Assembly: GCA_963834965.1 (NCBI GenBank)
Contig: CAWIEI010000033.1
Span: forward strand, 1 to 64,000
Origin: Fodinibacter sp963834965
GTDB taxonomy: Bacteria > Actinomycetota > Actinomycetes > Actinomycetales > Dermatophilaceae
Reading direction: 5' to 3'
DNA length: 64,000 bases
Numbering within the stretch: position 1 is the stretch's first letter; every line of letters starts with the position of its first letter. The notes beneath the pieces were generated by a model. The model was not told where the DNA came from. It worked only from the letters and a program-made list of their open reading frames with translations, and did no database searches. Shown here in pieces: positions 35,549 to 44,059 of this stretch. The translations under genes were made by a program, and so were the position numbers.

Positions 35549-35881
35549 GTGACCGAGAACAGCGAGGACCGGGCGGACGCCCTGTTCCACGCGCTCTCCG
35601 ACCGCACCCGGCGCGACATCCTGCGTCGCGTGCTGGCCGGTGAGCACTCGGTCACCACCCTGGCGGCGAGCTACGACATGAGCTTCGCCGCCGTCCAGAA
35701 ACACGTCGCCGTGCTCGAGAGAGCCGGCCTGCTCAGCAAGCGGCGTTCCGGTCGCGAGCAGCTGGCCAGCGGTGACGTGGAGGCGGTCCGGTCCGTCGCC
35801 TCGATGCTCGACGAGCTCGAGGGCGTCTGGCGGGGGCGGGTCGCCCGCATCGACGAACTACTACTTCCCAAGGAGAGCTGA
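35549..35881 (+). CDS. ArsR/SmtB-type winged-helix regulator
   Basis: A 110-residue winged-helix protein (ALSDRTRRDILRRVLAG, MSFAAVQKHVAVLERAGLL). It lacks the classical metal-binding cysteine motif, so it belongs to the group that pairs with SRPBCC proteins. I choose GTG 35549 because TATGTT ends 6 nt upstream; a TTG at 35534 lies inside the operator. It probably represses its own operon with the downstream SRPBCC and VOC genes. Confidence 0.85.
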   Translation: MTENSEDRADALFHALSDRTRRDILRRVLAGEHSVTTLAASYDMSFAAVQKHVAVLERAGLLSKRRSGREQLASGDVEAVRSVASMLDELEGVWRGRVARIDELLLPKES

Positions 35882-35882
35882 C

Positions 35883-36383
35883 ATGCCCGTCACCGACATC
35901 ACCAAGGACATCGAGAACCGCACCCTCGTCATCACGGCGGAGTTCGCCGCTCCGGTCGAGCGCGTCTGGGGCCTCTACGAGGACGCCCGCCAGCTCGAGC
36001 AGGTCTGGGGGCCGCCGGAGTACCCCGCGACCTTCGTCGACCACGAGCTGCGCCCCGGAGCCCGCTCGACCTACTACATGACCTCCCCCGAGGGCCAGAA
36101 GTTCGCGGGCTACTGGGACATCACGACGGTCGAGGCGCCGCAGCGGCTCACCTTCCTCGACGGCTTCGCCCACGAGGACCTCTCGCCCAACCCCGACCTG
36201 CCGGTCGGCGAGAACGTCTACATCCTCGAGCCGGTCGAGGGCGGCACCCGCGCCACCTACACGAGCACCTTCGCCACCGCAGAGGCCCTGCAGACCGTGC
36301 TCGACATGGGCATCGAGGAGGGCGCCACGAGCGCCATCAACCAGATCGACGGCTTCCTGGCCACCAACACCCAGAACGCCTGA
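35883..36383 (+). CDS. SRPBCC/AHSA1-like domain protein
   Basis: A 166-residue START-like fold protein. It shows the AHSA1-type pattern: FAAPVERVWGLYEDARQLEQ near the N-terminus, WGPPEYPATFVDHELRPG and a WDITTVEAPQRLTFLDGFA strand region. Such proteins bind small hydrophobic ligands, and no activity can be assigned. AAGGAG precedes ATG 35883, one base after the ArsR stop, so it belongs to the ArsR operon. Confidence 0.85.
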   Translation: MPVTDITKDIENRTLVITAEFAAPVERVWGLYEDARQLEQVWGPPEYPATFVDHELRPGARSTYYMTSPEGQKFAGYWDITTVEAPQRLTFLDGFAHEDLSPNPDLPVGENVYILEPVEGGTRATYTSTFATAEALQTVLDMGIEEGATSAINQIDGFLATNTQNA

Positions 36384-36392
36384 GAAGCCGGC

Positions 36393-36776
36393 GTGGCGCG
36401 CCCCGTCGTCCACTTCGAGATCACCGGCAGCAACCCGCAGGCGCTGCGCGCCTTCTTCGGCGAGCTCTTCGCCTGGGAGTTCGACACGACGTCCCCCGTG
36501 GCGCCGGAGGTCTCGGATGCCGGCCAGTACGGCTTCGTCGACCTCGTCACCACCGACGACGGCACCGGCATCCGGGGCGGCGTCGGAGGTGGCCCCGGGC
36601 GCCAGCCGAAGGCGTTGTTCTACGTCAGCGTCGACGACGTCGAGGCGGCGCTATCGCAGGCGGAACGGCTGGGCGGCACCCGGGTGCTGGGGCCCGCCAG
36701 GTCTCCCTCGGGGCTCGTCGTCGGCCACTTCACCGACCCGGAGGGCAACCTCGTCGGCGTCGCCGGGGGCGCCTAA
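36393..36776 (+). CDS. VOC (glyoxalase/bleomycin-resistance-like) family protein
   Basis: A 127-residue vicinal-oxygen-chelate protein with paired beta-alpha-beta-beta-beta modules (VVHFEITGSNPQALRAFFGE; VSVDDVEAALSQAERLGG; HFTDPEGNLVGV). The His and Glu metal-ligand positions of the family appear to be present. Substrate is unknown. It starts with GTG 9 bp after the SRPBCC gene and completes the ArsR-SRPBCC-VOC operon. Confidence 0.8.
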   Translation: MARPVVHFEITGSNPQALRAFFGELFAWEFDTTSPVAPEVSDAGQYGFVDLVTTDDGTGIRGGVGGGPGRQPKALFYVSVDDVEAALSQAERLGGTRVLGPARSPSGLVVGHFTDPEGNLVGVAGGA

Positions 36777-36866
36777 CCCGAGGCGAACCGACCGATCACG
36801 GCCGAGTTCGACCACCTGCGGGATGGCGACGCTCAGGGAGGGCCGGCAGCACCTGAACGGACTCGG

Positions 36867-38024
36867 TCAGGCACTGACGGGTTGCCGCGAGTCGGTCTCC
36901 GCGCGGTCGGGGGCCGGCTGGCGGCGCAGGCCCGGCTCGCGGTACGGGGCCGGCTGTCGGCGCGGTGCCTGCAGCCGACGCCGGGCGGGGCGCTCGACCA
37001 GGACGTGCACGGCCCACGCCATGCCGCCCAGCGTGACGACCAGCCCGGCGACGACCAGGGCGCTGGCCCACCACGACGCCTGCGCCCACACCCGTAGCGA
37101 GTGCACGAACGGCTGCACCAGCAGGTGGGTCATGTAGAGCGCGTACGACGCCTCGCCCGCGGCGACGACTGCCGGCCACGACAGGGCGGTGGTGAGCCAT
37201 CCGCTCGACGCGGCGAGCGCAGCGACCCCGAGGCCGAGCGCGGGAGCCACCCAGTAGTGGCCGGCCGAGGCGGCGGGTACCAGGGCCAGCACGACGAGGG
37301 TGGCCGGAAGCACGACCACGAGCCGGCCGAGCCGGGCGCCGCCACGCACCCAGGCCAGGCAGAGCAGCATTCCGCTCACGAACTCGCCGAGGATGCGCAC
37401 GTAGAACATGTGCTCGAGGTTGCCGTTGGGCAGGGCCATCGTCGCGAACACCGCGAGCATCGCGGCGTACGAGGCGCCGGCCAGCAGCAGGGCCGGGCCG
37501 GCGCGGCGCACCCGCACGGCGGCCACGAAGAGCAGCGGCGCGAGCAGGTAGGCGAACCACTCCGAGCTGATCGACCAGGCCGGGGCGTTGAAGCTGGGCC
37601 GGTCGTTGAACCAGGTGTGCACCATGGCGAGGTTCTCGACGTACGCCTGCGGGGTGCGCCGGTGACCGTCGGCCCCGACGCCCAGGGTGCCCACCATGGC
37701 CGCGATGGCGAGGTCGACGTTGAGGGTCAGCACGTGCACCGGCCACACCCGCGCGAACCGGTTTCGGATGAAGTCGCGTCCGGCCTGCCAGCTGAAGGTG
37801 CCGAGCCGGTCGGCGTAGGTGTAGGCGAGCACGAACCCGCTGAGCGGGAAGAACAGGTCGACCCCGAGGTAGCCGGCATGCATGAACGTGTCGAGCGGCG
37901 CGAGACCCGGCACGAGGGCCAGCAGGTCGTCGCGGTAGTGGAACAGCACGACCCACACCGCTGCCACAGCGCGCAGGCCGGTCAGCGCGGGCAGCGCGGG
38001 GCGCGCGGCGGTGGTGGACGTCAT
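36867..38024 (-). CDS. Acyltransferase 3 family membrane protein (OafA/YrhL-like)
   Basis: A 385-residue polytopic protein with about ten helices. N-terminal LTGLRAVAAVWVVLFHYRDD with its His, and YLGVDLFFPLSGFVLAYTY are diagnostic of acyltransferase-3 proteins that O-acylate cell-surface glycans or lipids. The C-terminal tail is basic with a near-repeat (RRQPAPYREPGLRRQPAPDR). ATG 38024 is used; an upstream in-frame start adds a non-conserved Gly/Pro-rich segment. No neighbour indicates the substrate. Confidence 0.85.
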   Translation of the reverse strand: MTSTTAARPALPALTGLRAVAAVWVVLFHYRDDLLALVPGLAPLDTFMHAGYLGVDLFFPLSGFVLAYTYADRLGTFSWQAGRDFIRNRFARVWPVHVLTLNVDLAIAAMVGTLGVGADGHRRTPQAYVENLAMVHTWFNDRPSFNAPAWSISSEWFAYLLAPLLFVAAVRVRRAGPALLLAGASYAAMLAVFATMALPNGNLEHMFYVRILGEFVSGMLLCLAWVRGGARLGRLVVVLPATLVVLALVPAASAGHYWVAPALGLGVAALAASSGWLTTALSWPAVVAAGEASYALYMTHLLVQPFVHSLRVWAQASWWASALVVAGLVVTLGGMAWAVHVLVERPARRRLQAPRRQPAPYREPGLRRQPAPDRAETDSRQPVSA

Positions 38025-38212
38025 CCGTTCCACGCTGCCAAGGCGTCCCGACCGGTCCAAATCCCCCTGATCGGGAGGTGGGCCCCACCCTCCAGCGTCG
38101 CCCATGCGTGTCGTCGCAGGTCAACGGGGGCATGTCGGATGGTCACCGGGGCTTCATTCCCCACTGGCCGTGCGACAAACCTCACGACCGCCGGCAGTCG
38201 GCCCTCGAGCTC

Positions 38213-38656
38213 TCAGACGCAGAACTCGTTCCCCTCCGGGTCGAGCATCACCGCCCAGTGCACGCCGAGCTCGGCGTGGTCGTCGACGAAGGTGGCACCC
38301 AGCGCCTCGAGCCGGCTCACCTGGGCGGCCACCCGCTCGCGCTGGTCGGCGAGCGGCACCGAGGAGCCGCCGCCGGCGAGGAGGTCGACGTGCACGCGGT
38401 TCTTGACCGCCTTCGGCTCGGGCACCTTCTGGAAGAAGATGCGCGGGTGGCCGTCGGCCTCGATGGCGGAGGCGTCGTTCCACCGGTCTTGCGGGATGCC
38501 GTTGGCGGCGAGGAAGGCCGGCCAGTGGGCGAAGTCACCCGGCGGGTCGGGGACGGCGTAGCCGCGCTCCGCGAGCGCGGCGGCCCAGAACGTGGCGAGG
38601 GCACCGGGGTCGGTGGCGTCGAAGACGACCTGAATGGGGGCTGTCGATCGGTTCAT
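38213..38656 (-). CDS. VOC/glyoxalase-like domain protein
   Basis: A 147-residue protein with the glyoxalase-like arrangement IQVVFDATDPGALATFWAAAL, FFQKVPEPKAVKNRVHVDLL and VMLDPEGNEFCV. It is of the small cytoplasmic kind with no assignable reaction. It is divergent from helD, sharing a 102-bp intergenic region. Confidence 0.8.
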   Translation of the reverse strand: MNRSTAPIQVVFDATDPGALATFWAAALAERGYAVPDPPGDFAHWPAFLAANGIPQDRWNDASAIEADGHPRIFFQKVPEPKAVKNRVHVDLLAGGGSSVPLADQRERVAAQVSRLEALGATFVDDHAELGVHWAVMLDPEGNEFCV

Positions 38657-38714
38657 CACGGCAGTGTGCCGCCGCCCACCGACAGGAGGGGCTCGTGCAC
38701 CACCGGAAACCGCT

Positions 38715-38743
38715 TTTGCTCGCACCCCACCCCGCGCTACGAT
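38715..38743 (+). promoter_or_regulatory. Promoter of helD-like gene (TTTGCT-17-TACGAT)
   Basis: TTTGCT (38715-38720), 17-bp spacing and TACGAT (38738-38743) form a good vegetative promoter. Transcription would start about 8-10 nt before ATG 38759. Confidence 0.5.
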
Positions 38744-38758
38744 CGTCGGTTCGCCAGT

Positions 38759-40852
38759 ATGGACACCCCCCAGAGCCCGAGAGGCGGATCCGCCGTGCCC
38801 ACGCCGACCGCCGAAGCCACCACCGCCAGCACCGCGAGCGACGACGTCCTCGCCCGGGAGCAGGCCCACCTCGACCACGCCCGCGCCGAGCTGCGCCGCA
38901 TGCGAGAGAGCACCGACCGGCTGGACGCCGCCAGGGCCACCGACGCCTGGACCAGCGAGCTGCTCGGCCGCGTGCTGGCGCGCCGGGTCGCCGCGCTGCA
39001 GGACGACCCCCGCACCACCTTGTTCTTCGGCCGGATCGACACCCGCACCGACCACGGCGCCGAGACCTTCCACATCGGGCGCCGGCACGTGTCCGACGAC
39101 CGCGGCGACCCGGTCGTCGTCGACTGGCGCGCCCCCATCTCCACCGCGTTCTACCGCGCCTCCCCCACCGCCCCCATGGGGGTCGAGCTGCGCCGGCGCT
39201 TCGGTGTCGACCGGGGCCGGCTCACGGCGTACGAGGACGAGCGCCTCACCGCCGGCGACGCGACCGCACCCAGCGGCATCCTCGCCGCCGAGATCGAGCG
39301 ACCGCGCAGCGGCCCGATGCGCGACATCGTGTCGACCATCCAGCCCGAGCAGGACGAGATCGTCCGCAGCGACATCGGCACCAGCATCTGCGTGCAGGGC
39401 GCGCCCGGCACCGGCAAGACCGCCGTCGGCCTGCACCGCGCCGCCTGGCTCCTCTACTCCTTCCGCGCCCAGCTCGACCGCTCGGGCGTGCTGGTCGTGG
39501 GCCCGAACCGCGCCTTCCTCGACCACATCGGCGCGGTGCTCCCCTCCCTGGGCGAGGCCCGCGTCGGCCACGCCACGATCGACACCCTGCTCGAGCACGG
39601 CCGGGTGCGCGCGCAGGACCCCACCGACGTGGCGATCCTCAAGGGCGATGCCCGGCTGGCCGCGGTGCTGCACCGTGCCGTCTGGGCGCACGTCGGCCGC
39701 GCCGACGAGGCCCTGGTGGTCCCCCGTGGCGCTCGGCGCTGGCGGGTGCCGGCCTACGAGATCCAGGACGAGCTCGACGCGCTGGTCGCTCGTGGGGTGC
39801 GCTACTCCGCGGCCCGCGACCTGCTCCCGCAGCGGCTGTCGCACCACGTGCTGCTCCAGCTCGAGCGCTCCGGCGACGCCCCCGACGACCGGGTGCAGGA
39901 CTCCGTGGCCCGGTCGGCCCCGGTGACGGCCTACGTGCGCCGCATCTGGCCGGCCCTCGACCCGGCCGCCGTGCTCTTCCGGCTCTTCTCGGATGCCGCA
40001 ACGCTCGCCGCCGCGGCGGACGGCATCCTCACTGCGGACGAGCAGCGGATGCTGCTGTGGGAGAAGCCTCCCCGCACCAAGGGCGCGGCCCGCTGGTCCC
40101 GAGCCGATATGGCGCTGCTCGACGAGGTGGCCGACTTGCTCGACCGCACCCCCAGCCTGGGCCACGTGGTGCTCGACGAGGCGCAGGACCTCTCCCCCAT
40201 GCAGCTGCGCGCGGTCGGCCGGCGTGCCTCGACCGGGTCACTCACCGTGCTCGGCGACATCGCGCAGGGCACCACCCCGTGGGCCACCCAGTCGTGGGAC
40301 GACGCCATGGGACACCTCGGCCGGCCGGGGCACGAGCTGGTCGTGCTCGACCGGGGCTTCCGGGTGCCGGGGCTCGTCATCGACTTCGCCGCCCGGCTGC
40401 TGCCGCACATGGCGCCCGGGCTGGCGGCGCCGCAGTCGGTGCGCGACAACCCGGGCCGGCTCACGGTGGTGGCCACCACCGGGCCGGACCGTGACGCCGC
40501 CGTCGTGGATGCCGTCCGCGCGGCGGTCGGGGTGCCGGGCTCGGTCGGCGTCATCATCGCGGACGCCGCGACCACTGCGGTCAGCACTGCTCTCACCGCC
40601 GCCGGCATCCGCCACGGTCGGCTCGACGCGGAGCACGGCGACGACGAGGACCGGCAGGTCGAGCTGGTGCCGGCCAGCATCGCCAAGGGCCTGGAGTTCG
40701 ACCGCGTGGTGGTGCTCGAGCCGGCGGCCATCGCGCGCGCCGAGCCCGACGAGCGCACCGGGCTGCGCCGGCTCTACGTGGTGCTCACCCGGGCGGTCAG
40801 CGAGCTGACCGTGGTGCACGCCGAACCGCTGCCCGAGCCGCTGCTCAACTGA
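38759..40852 (+). CDS. helD: HelD/HelR-like RNA polymerase-recycling ATPase (UvrD-like superfamily 1)
   Basis: A 697-residue SF1-type ATPase. An N-terminal coiled coil (REQAHLDHARAELRRMRES, about residues 37-55) is typical of HelD proteins that reach into the RNA polymerase channels. Walker A QGAPGTGKTAVGL is at about residue 213, Walker B VVLDEAQDLSP at about 470, and the C-terminal RLYVVLTRAVSEL motif is intact. HelD/HelR proteins displace stalled polymerase, and in Streptomyces HelR confers rifampicin tolerance. The start could also be GTG 38795. A 63-bp hairpin array follows the stop. Confidence 0.87.
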   Translation: MDTPQSPRGGSAVPTPTAEATTASTASDDVLAREQAHLDHARAELRRMRESTDRLDAARATDAWTSELLGRVLARRVAALQDDPRTTLFFGRIDTRTDHGAETFHIGRRHVSDDRGDPVVVDWRAPISTAFYRASPTAPMGVELRRRFGVDRGRLTAYEDERLTAGDATAPSGILAAEIERPRSGPMRDIVSTIQPEQDEIVRSDIGTSICVQGAPGTGKTAVGLHRAAWLLYSFRAQLDRSGVLVVGPNRAFLDHIGAVLPSLGEARVGHATIDTLLEHGRVRAQDPTDVAILKGDARLAAVLHRAVWAHVGRADEALVVPRGARRWRVPAYEIQDELDALVARGVRYSAARDLLPQRLSHHVLLQLERSGDAPDDRVQDSVARSAPVTAYVRRIWPALDPAAVLFRLFSDAATLAAAADGILTADEQRMLLWEKPPRTKGAARWSRADMALLDEVADLLDRTPSLGHVVLDEAQDLSPMQLRAVGRRASTGSLTVLGDIAQGTTPWATQSWDDAMGHLGRPGHELVVLDRGFRVPGLVIDFAARLLPHMAPGLAAPQSVRDNPGRLTVVATTGPDRDAAVVDAVRAAVGVPGSVGVIIADAATTAVSTALTAAGIRHGRLDAEHGDDEDRQVELVPASIAKGLEFDRVVVLEPAAIARAEPDERTGLRRLYVVLTRAVSELTVVHAEPLPEPLLN

Positions 40853-40874
40853 CCGAGGGTCGCGGCGAGGCGAG

Positions 40875-41103
40875 GTGATGCAGAGGGCGCGCTCCACCGC
40901 GCGGGGTGCATCACCCCTCCATCCCACCCCCGGAGCGGTGATGCAGGGCGCGCGCTCCACCGCGCGGGGTGCATCACCCCTCCATCCCACCCCCGGAGCG
41001 GTGATGCAGGGCGCGCGCTCCACCGCGCGGGGTGCATCACCCCTCCATCCCACCCCCGGAGCGGTGATGCAGGGCGCGCGCTCCACCGCGCGGGGTGCAT
41101 CAC
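40875..41103. repeat. 63-bp tandem hairpin repeat array (3.6 copies)
   Basis: Units begin at 40875, 40938, 41001 and 41064, exactly 63 bp apart; the fourth ends after 40 bp. Copies 2-4 are identical where they overlap; copy 1 differs at two bases. Each 40-bp core is an inverted repeat: GTGATGCA at one end and TGCATCAC at the other, then a 3x3 G/G internal loop, a CGCGCG stem and a CTCCAC loop. A 23-bp pyrimidine-rich spacer follows. This array fills most of the 337-bp gap between helD and its convergent neighbour. Confidence 0.9.
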
Positions 41104-41189
41104 CTCTCGCGCCGGGAGTCAGGCGTCGCCTCCGCCGGCTGCGGCCATGATCCGACGAGCCGGACGAGCCCGCCGATCACGGACAGTGA

Positions 41190-41435
41190 TCAGCCGGCAT
41201 CCTCGAAGTGCTGGGCGGGGGCGGCCGAGGCGGCCAGGCCGCGCACCAGCACGTCGACCAGGTGCGGCACCTCGGCGGCCTCCACCTGCATCGTGCCGAC
41301 GCACGTGTTCCCCCGCCAGATCGAGAGCACGACCAGCGCGTGGTCGGGGTGCCAGGAGACCCGCATCGCTCGCGCTCCCCCACGGGCATCGAGCACCACC
41401 TCGCCGCGCAGCGGGATCGGGGACACGGGGGTCAT
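41190..41435 (-). CDS. Conserved hypothetical protein, 81 residues
   Basis: A small soluble protein with alternating strands (GEVVLDARGGARAMRVSWHP, HALVVLSIWRGNTCVGTMQV) and a helical C-terminus (VPHLVDVLVRGLAA). I recall similar short actinobacterial proteins of unknown function but can give no role. Codon use is normal. It lies between the helD repeat array and the SOUL gene. Confidence 0.68.
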   Translation of the reverse strand: MTPVSPIPLRGEVVLDARGGARAMRVSWHPDHALVVLSIWRGNTCVGTMQVEAAEVPHLVDVLVRGLAASAAPAQHFEDAG

Positions 41436-41473
41436 CCCCCATCATGACCCGGGCCGGCCGTGCCGCACCAGAC

Positions 41474-42034
41474 CTAGGCGCGCACGACGTCCTGGACGAC
41501 CTCGTTGCGCCGCAGGAACCAAGGCTTGAAGGGCGGGTCGAACCGTGCCAGCCGGGGCGTGCCGGTGGCCATCAGGCCGGCCGCTGCCACGGCATCGAGC
41601 AGCTCGGCGAGGTGGCGCTCGTAGGAGCCCTGGGTCCAGCGGCCGGAGTAGCGCACGGCGGCGGCCAGCCGCTCGGGCACCTCGCGCACCTGCACCTGCG
41701 GGTCGGCGGGCACCGGAGCGGTGTCGAGCGTCATGGCTGCCGGCAGCACGAACGCGACGACGTAACCGCCCTCGGCGGTCTCCGCCTGGGTCACCGGGGC
41801 CGTCATCGCGACCTTCTCCGACGCGGCCTCCTGCAGCACCGGGGCCGTCATCGCCACCGACTGCCGCGACCGGTTGTTGCCGGTGATGTAGCGGAACAGG
41901 GAGCGGAACGCCCGGTTACCGGCATCCTCGAAGGAGCCCTCGACCTCGACCTCGACGACGAGGTGAGCCGGGTAACGGCGCAGCTCGAAGCCGTCGTGCT
42001 GCTCCAGAACCTCGTACGGCTGCTGCTCGGTCAC
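41474..42034 (-). CDS. SOUL family heme-binding protein
   Basis: A 186-residue protein with the SOUL/HBP pattern: YEVLEQHDGFELRRYPAHLV at the N-terminus, FRSLFRYITGNNR, two SVAMTAPV/KVAMTAPV strands and SGRWTQGSYERHL. Family members bind heme or related tetrapyrroles; the bacterial role is unclear. TAGCGT lies 7 nt before the GTG at 42034 (leaderless). Confidence 0.87.
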   Translation of the reverse strand: MTEQQPYEVLEQHDGFELRRYPAHLVVEVEVEGSFEDAGNRAFRSLFRYITGNNRSRQSVAMTAPVLQEAASEKVAMTAPVTQAETAEGGYVVAFVLPAAMTLDTAPVPADPQVQVREVPERLAAAVRYSGRWTQGSYERHLAELLDAVAAAGLMATGTPRLARFDPPFKPWFLRRNEVVQDVVRA

Positions 42035-42080
42035 GCCATCGACGCTACGCCGGGGTGTGGCGGCACCGGAGGCCGGCCGG

Positions 42081-43478
42081 TCAGAAGTTGATCATGTGGC
42101 CGACGATGCCCTCGACGGCCTCCTTGACCGCCTCGGACAGCGTCGGGTGGGCGAAGACGTTGCGCGCCACCTCGTCGGCGGTGAGGTCCCACTTCTGCGC
42201 CAGCGTCAGCACCGGCAGCAGCTCGGTGACGTCGGGGCCGATCATGTGGGCGCCCAGGATCTCGTTGTGGGTGGCGTCGGCGACGACCTTGACGAAGCCC
42301 ACGGCATCACCCAGGCCCATCGCCTTGCCGTTGGCGGTGAACGGGAACGTGGCGGTCTTGACGTCGTAGCCGCGTTCCTTGGCCTGCGCCTCGGAGTAGC
42401 CGAACGACCCGATCTGGGGGTGGCAGTAGGTGGCGCGCGGGACGAAGTCGTAGTCGACCGGCATCGTGTCGGCACCGGCGAGGGTCTCGGCTGCCACGAT
42501 GCCCTGGGCCTCGGCGACGTGGGCCAGCATCAGCTTGGCCGTGCAGTCGCCGATGGCGTAGACGTTGGGCACGTTGGTGCGGCAGTACTCGTCGATCGCG
42601 ACGGCGCCCCGGTCGGTGAGCGCGACACCGGCGGCCTCGAGCCCGTAGCCCTCGGTGCGCGGCGCGAAGCCGATGGCCGACAGGAACTTGTCGGCCTCGA
42701 GCACCTGCTGGTCGCCGCCGGCCGCCGGCGAGACGGTGACCCGCACGCCCGAGCCGGTGTCGTCGACGCCCTCGACCTTGGTGCTCAGCAGCACCTTCAC
42801 GCCGAGCTTCTTGTAGTGCTTCGCGAGCTCCTTGGAGATGTCGGCGTCCTCGGTGGGCACCATCCGGTCGAGGAACTCGACGATCGTGACGTCGACCCCG
42901 AAGTTCTTCATCACGTAGGCGAACTCGACACCGATGGCGCCCGAGCCGGCGATGATGATCGAGCCGGGGAGGTTCTCGTCGAGGATCTGCTCCTCGTAGG
43001 TGACGACGTTCTGTGAGACCTCGACGCCGGGCAGCATCCGGGTGACGGCACCGGCCGCGATGATCAGGTGGTCGAAGGTGAGCTGGCGCGTCGAGCCGTC
43101 GTTGAGCGCGACGTCCATCGAGGTCGACGAGGTCAGGGTGCCCCAGCCGTCGATCTCCTGGACCTTGTTCTTCTTCATCAGGAAGTGCACCCCGCGCACG
43201 ATGCCGTCGGAGACCTGGCGGGAGCGCTTGAACGTGGGCGCGTAGCTCATCGTGGCGTCGCCCTCGATGCCGTACTTGGCCTTGTCGTGCGTGAGCAGGT
43301 GCGAGATCTCGGCGCTCTTGATCAGGGCCTTGCTCGGGATGCAGCCGACGTTGAGGCAGACCCCGCCCCAGTACTTCTTCTCGACGACTGCGACCTTCTT
43401 GCCCAGCTGTGACGCGCGGATCGCCGCGACGTAACCACCAGGACCAGCACCGAGCACCACGACGTCGAAGTCAGCCAT
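42081..43478 (-). CDS. lpdA: Dihydrolipoyl dehydrogenase
   Basis: A 465-residue FAD disulfide oxidoreductase, the E3 component of 2-oxoacid dehydrogenase complexes. FAD motif VVLGAGPGGYVAAIRA (residues 5-20), redox disulfide GGVCLNVGCIPSKAL (about 38-52), the NAD-binding IAGSGAIGVEFAYVMK and the C-terminal FAHPTLSEAVKEA with its active-site His are all intact. TAGGCT ends 6 nt before ATG 43478 (leaderless). It stands without other complex genes. Confidence 0.95.
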   Translation of the reverse strand: MADFDVVVLGAGPGGYVAAIRASQLGKKVAVVEKKYWGGVCLNVGCIPSKALIKSAEISHLLTHDKAKYGIEGDATMSYAPTFKRSRQVSDGIVRGVHFLMKKNKVQEIDGWGTLTSSTSMDVALNDGSTRQLTFDHLIIAAGAVTRMLPGVEVSQNVVTYEEQILDENLPGSIIIAGSGAIGVEFAYVMKNFGVDVTIVEFLDRMVPTEDADISKELAKHYKKLGVKVLLSTKVEGVDDTGSGVRVTVSPAAGGDQQVLEADKFLSAIGFAPRTEGYGLEAAGVALTDRGAVAIDEYCRTNVPNVYAIGDCTAKLMLAHVAEAQGIVAAETLAGADTMPVDYDFVPRATYCHPQIGSFGYSEAQAKERGYDVKTATFPFTANGKAMGLGDAVGFVKVVADATHNEILGAHMIGPDVTELLPVLTLAQKWDLTADEVARNVFAHPTLSEAVKEAVEGIVGHMINF

Positions 43479-43487
43479 GGCGTCAGC

Positions 43488-43979
43488 CTATCCGGCGGCG
43501 GGGGTCCTCTCGCGCGCCAGGTCGACGCCGTGGCGGGTGCGCGCCGCGACCCGGCCTGCACCGAGCCGCCGGGCGTCGCGGACGGTCAGCAGCCCGGCGA
43601 CCAGGGCGATCGGGGCGCCGTGGGCGAGGGAGGTGAGGGGCGGGACCCGGTCCCAGCCGTCGAACCAGGACAGTGCGGTGAGCGCCAGTGCGGCAGCCGC
43701 CAACCCGACCACCGTGGCGGCGAGGAACGGGCGAGCACCCCACAGCTGCAGCGCTCCCCCGGCCACGACGCCCAGTGCCAGGCCGAGCACGAGCACCAGG
43801 GGCAGCAGCAGGACGAGGTAGAGCACCGACCCGCTGAGGTACTGGTCGACCCCGAACAGGGCTGCGGTGCGCCCCTCGTTGCCCATGACGGCCGGCGGTA
43901 CGAGCAGTGCCACGAAGAGCAGCACGTGCCCTGCCAGCGCCCGCAGCGGCCACCGCCACAGTGCTGCCATCGGCGACAT
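43488..43979 (-). CDS. Hypothetical membrane protein, 163 residues
   Basis: Four predicted helices (about residues 11-30, 45-75, 82-104, 117-135) and a basic C-terminal tail. I do not recognise a family. ATG 43979 (MSPMAALWRWPLR) has GGGAGG just upstream; the reading frame continues further but without support. It lies between mrdA and lpdA on the same strand, 8 bp from the upstream boundary of lpdA. Confidence 0.62.
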   Translation of the reverse strand: MSPMAALWRWPLRALAGHVLLFVALLVPPAVMGNEGRTAALFGVDQYLSGSVLYLVLLLPLVLVLGLALGVVAGGALQLWGARPFLAATVVGLAAAALALTALSWFDGWDRVPPLTSLAHGAPIALVAGLLTVRDARRLGAGRVAARTRHGVDLARERTPAAG

Positions 43980-44059
43980 CCGACCTCCCCGTGCCACGGA
44001 CTCCACCAGGAGTGTGACAGGCGGGCGCTGCCAGCGCACGCACCTTCCTCGGTGAGGCG

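Noticed and set aside
38657..38758. Rifamycin-associated element upstream of the helD-like gene
   Set aside because: GGGGCTCGTGC resembles the start of such an element as I remember it, but the rest and the expected symmetry do not match.
40875..41103. Possible CRISPR array
   Set aside because: The 23-bp spacers are identical to each other, the repeats are 40-bp hairpins, and no cas gene is near.
40875..41150. Open frames with 21-residue repeats on both strands of the 63-bp array
   Set aside because: The unit length is a multiple of three, so any stop-free frame stays open. The peptides differ by strand, have no Shine-Dalgarno, and the hairpin symmetry explains the sequence better.
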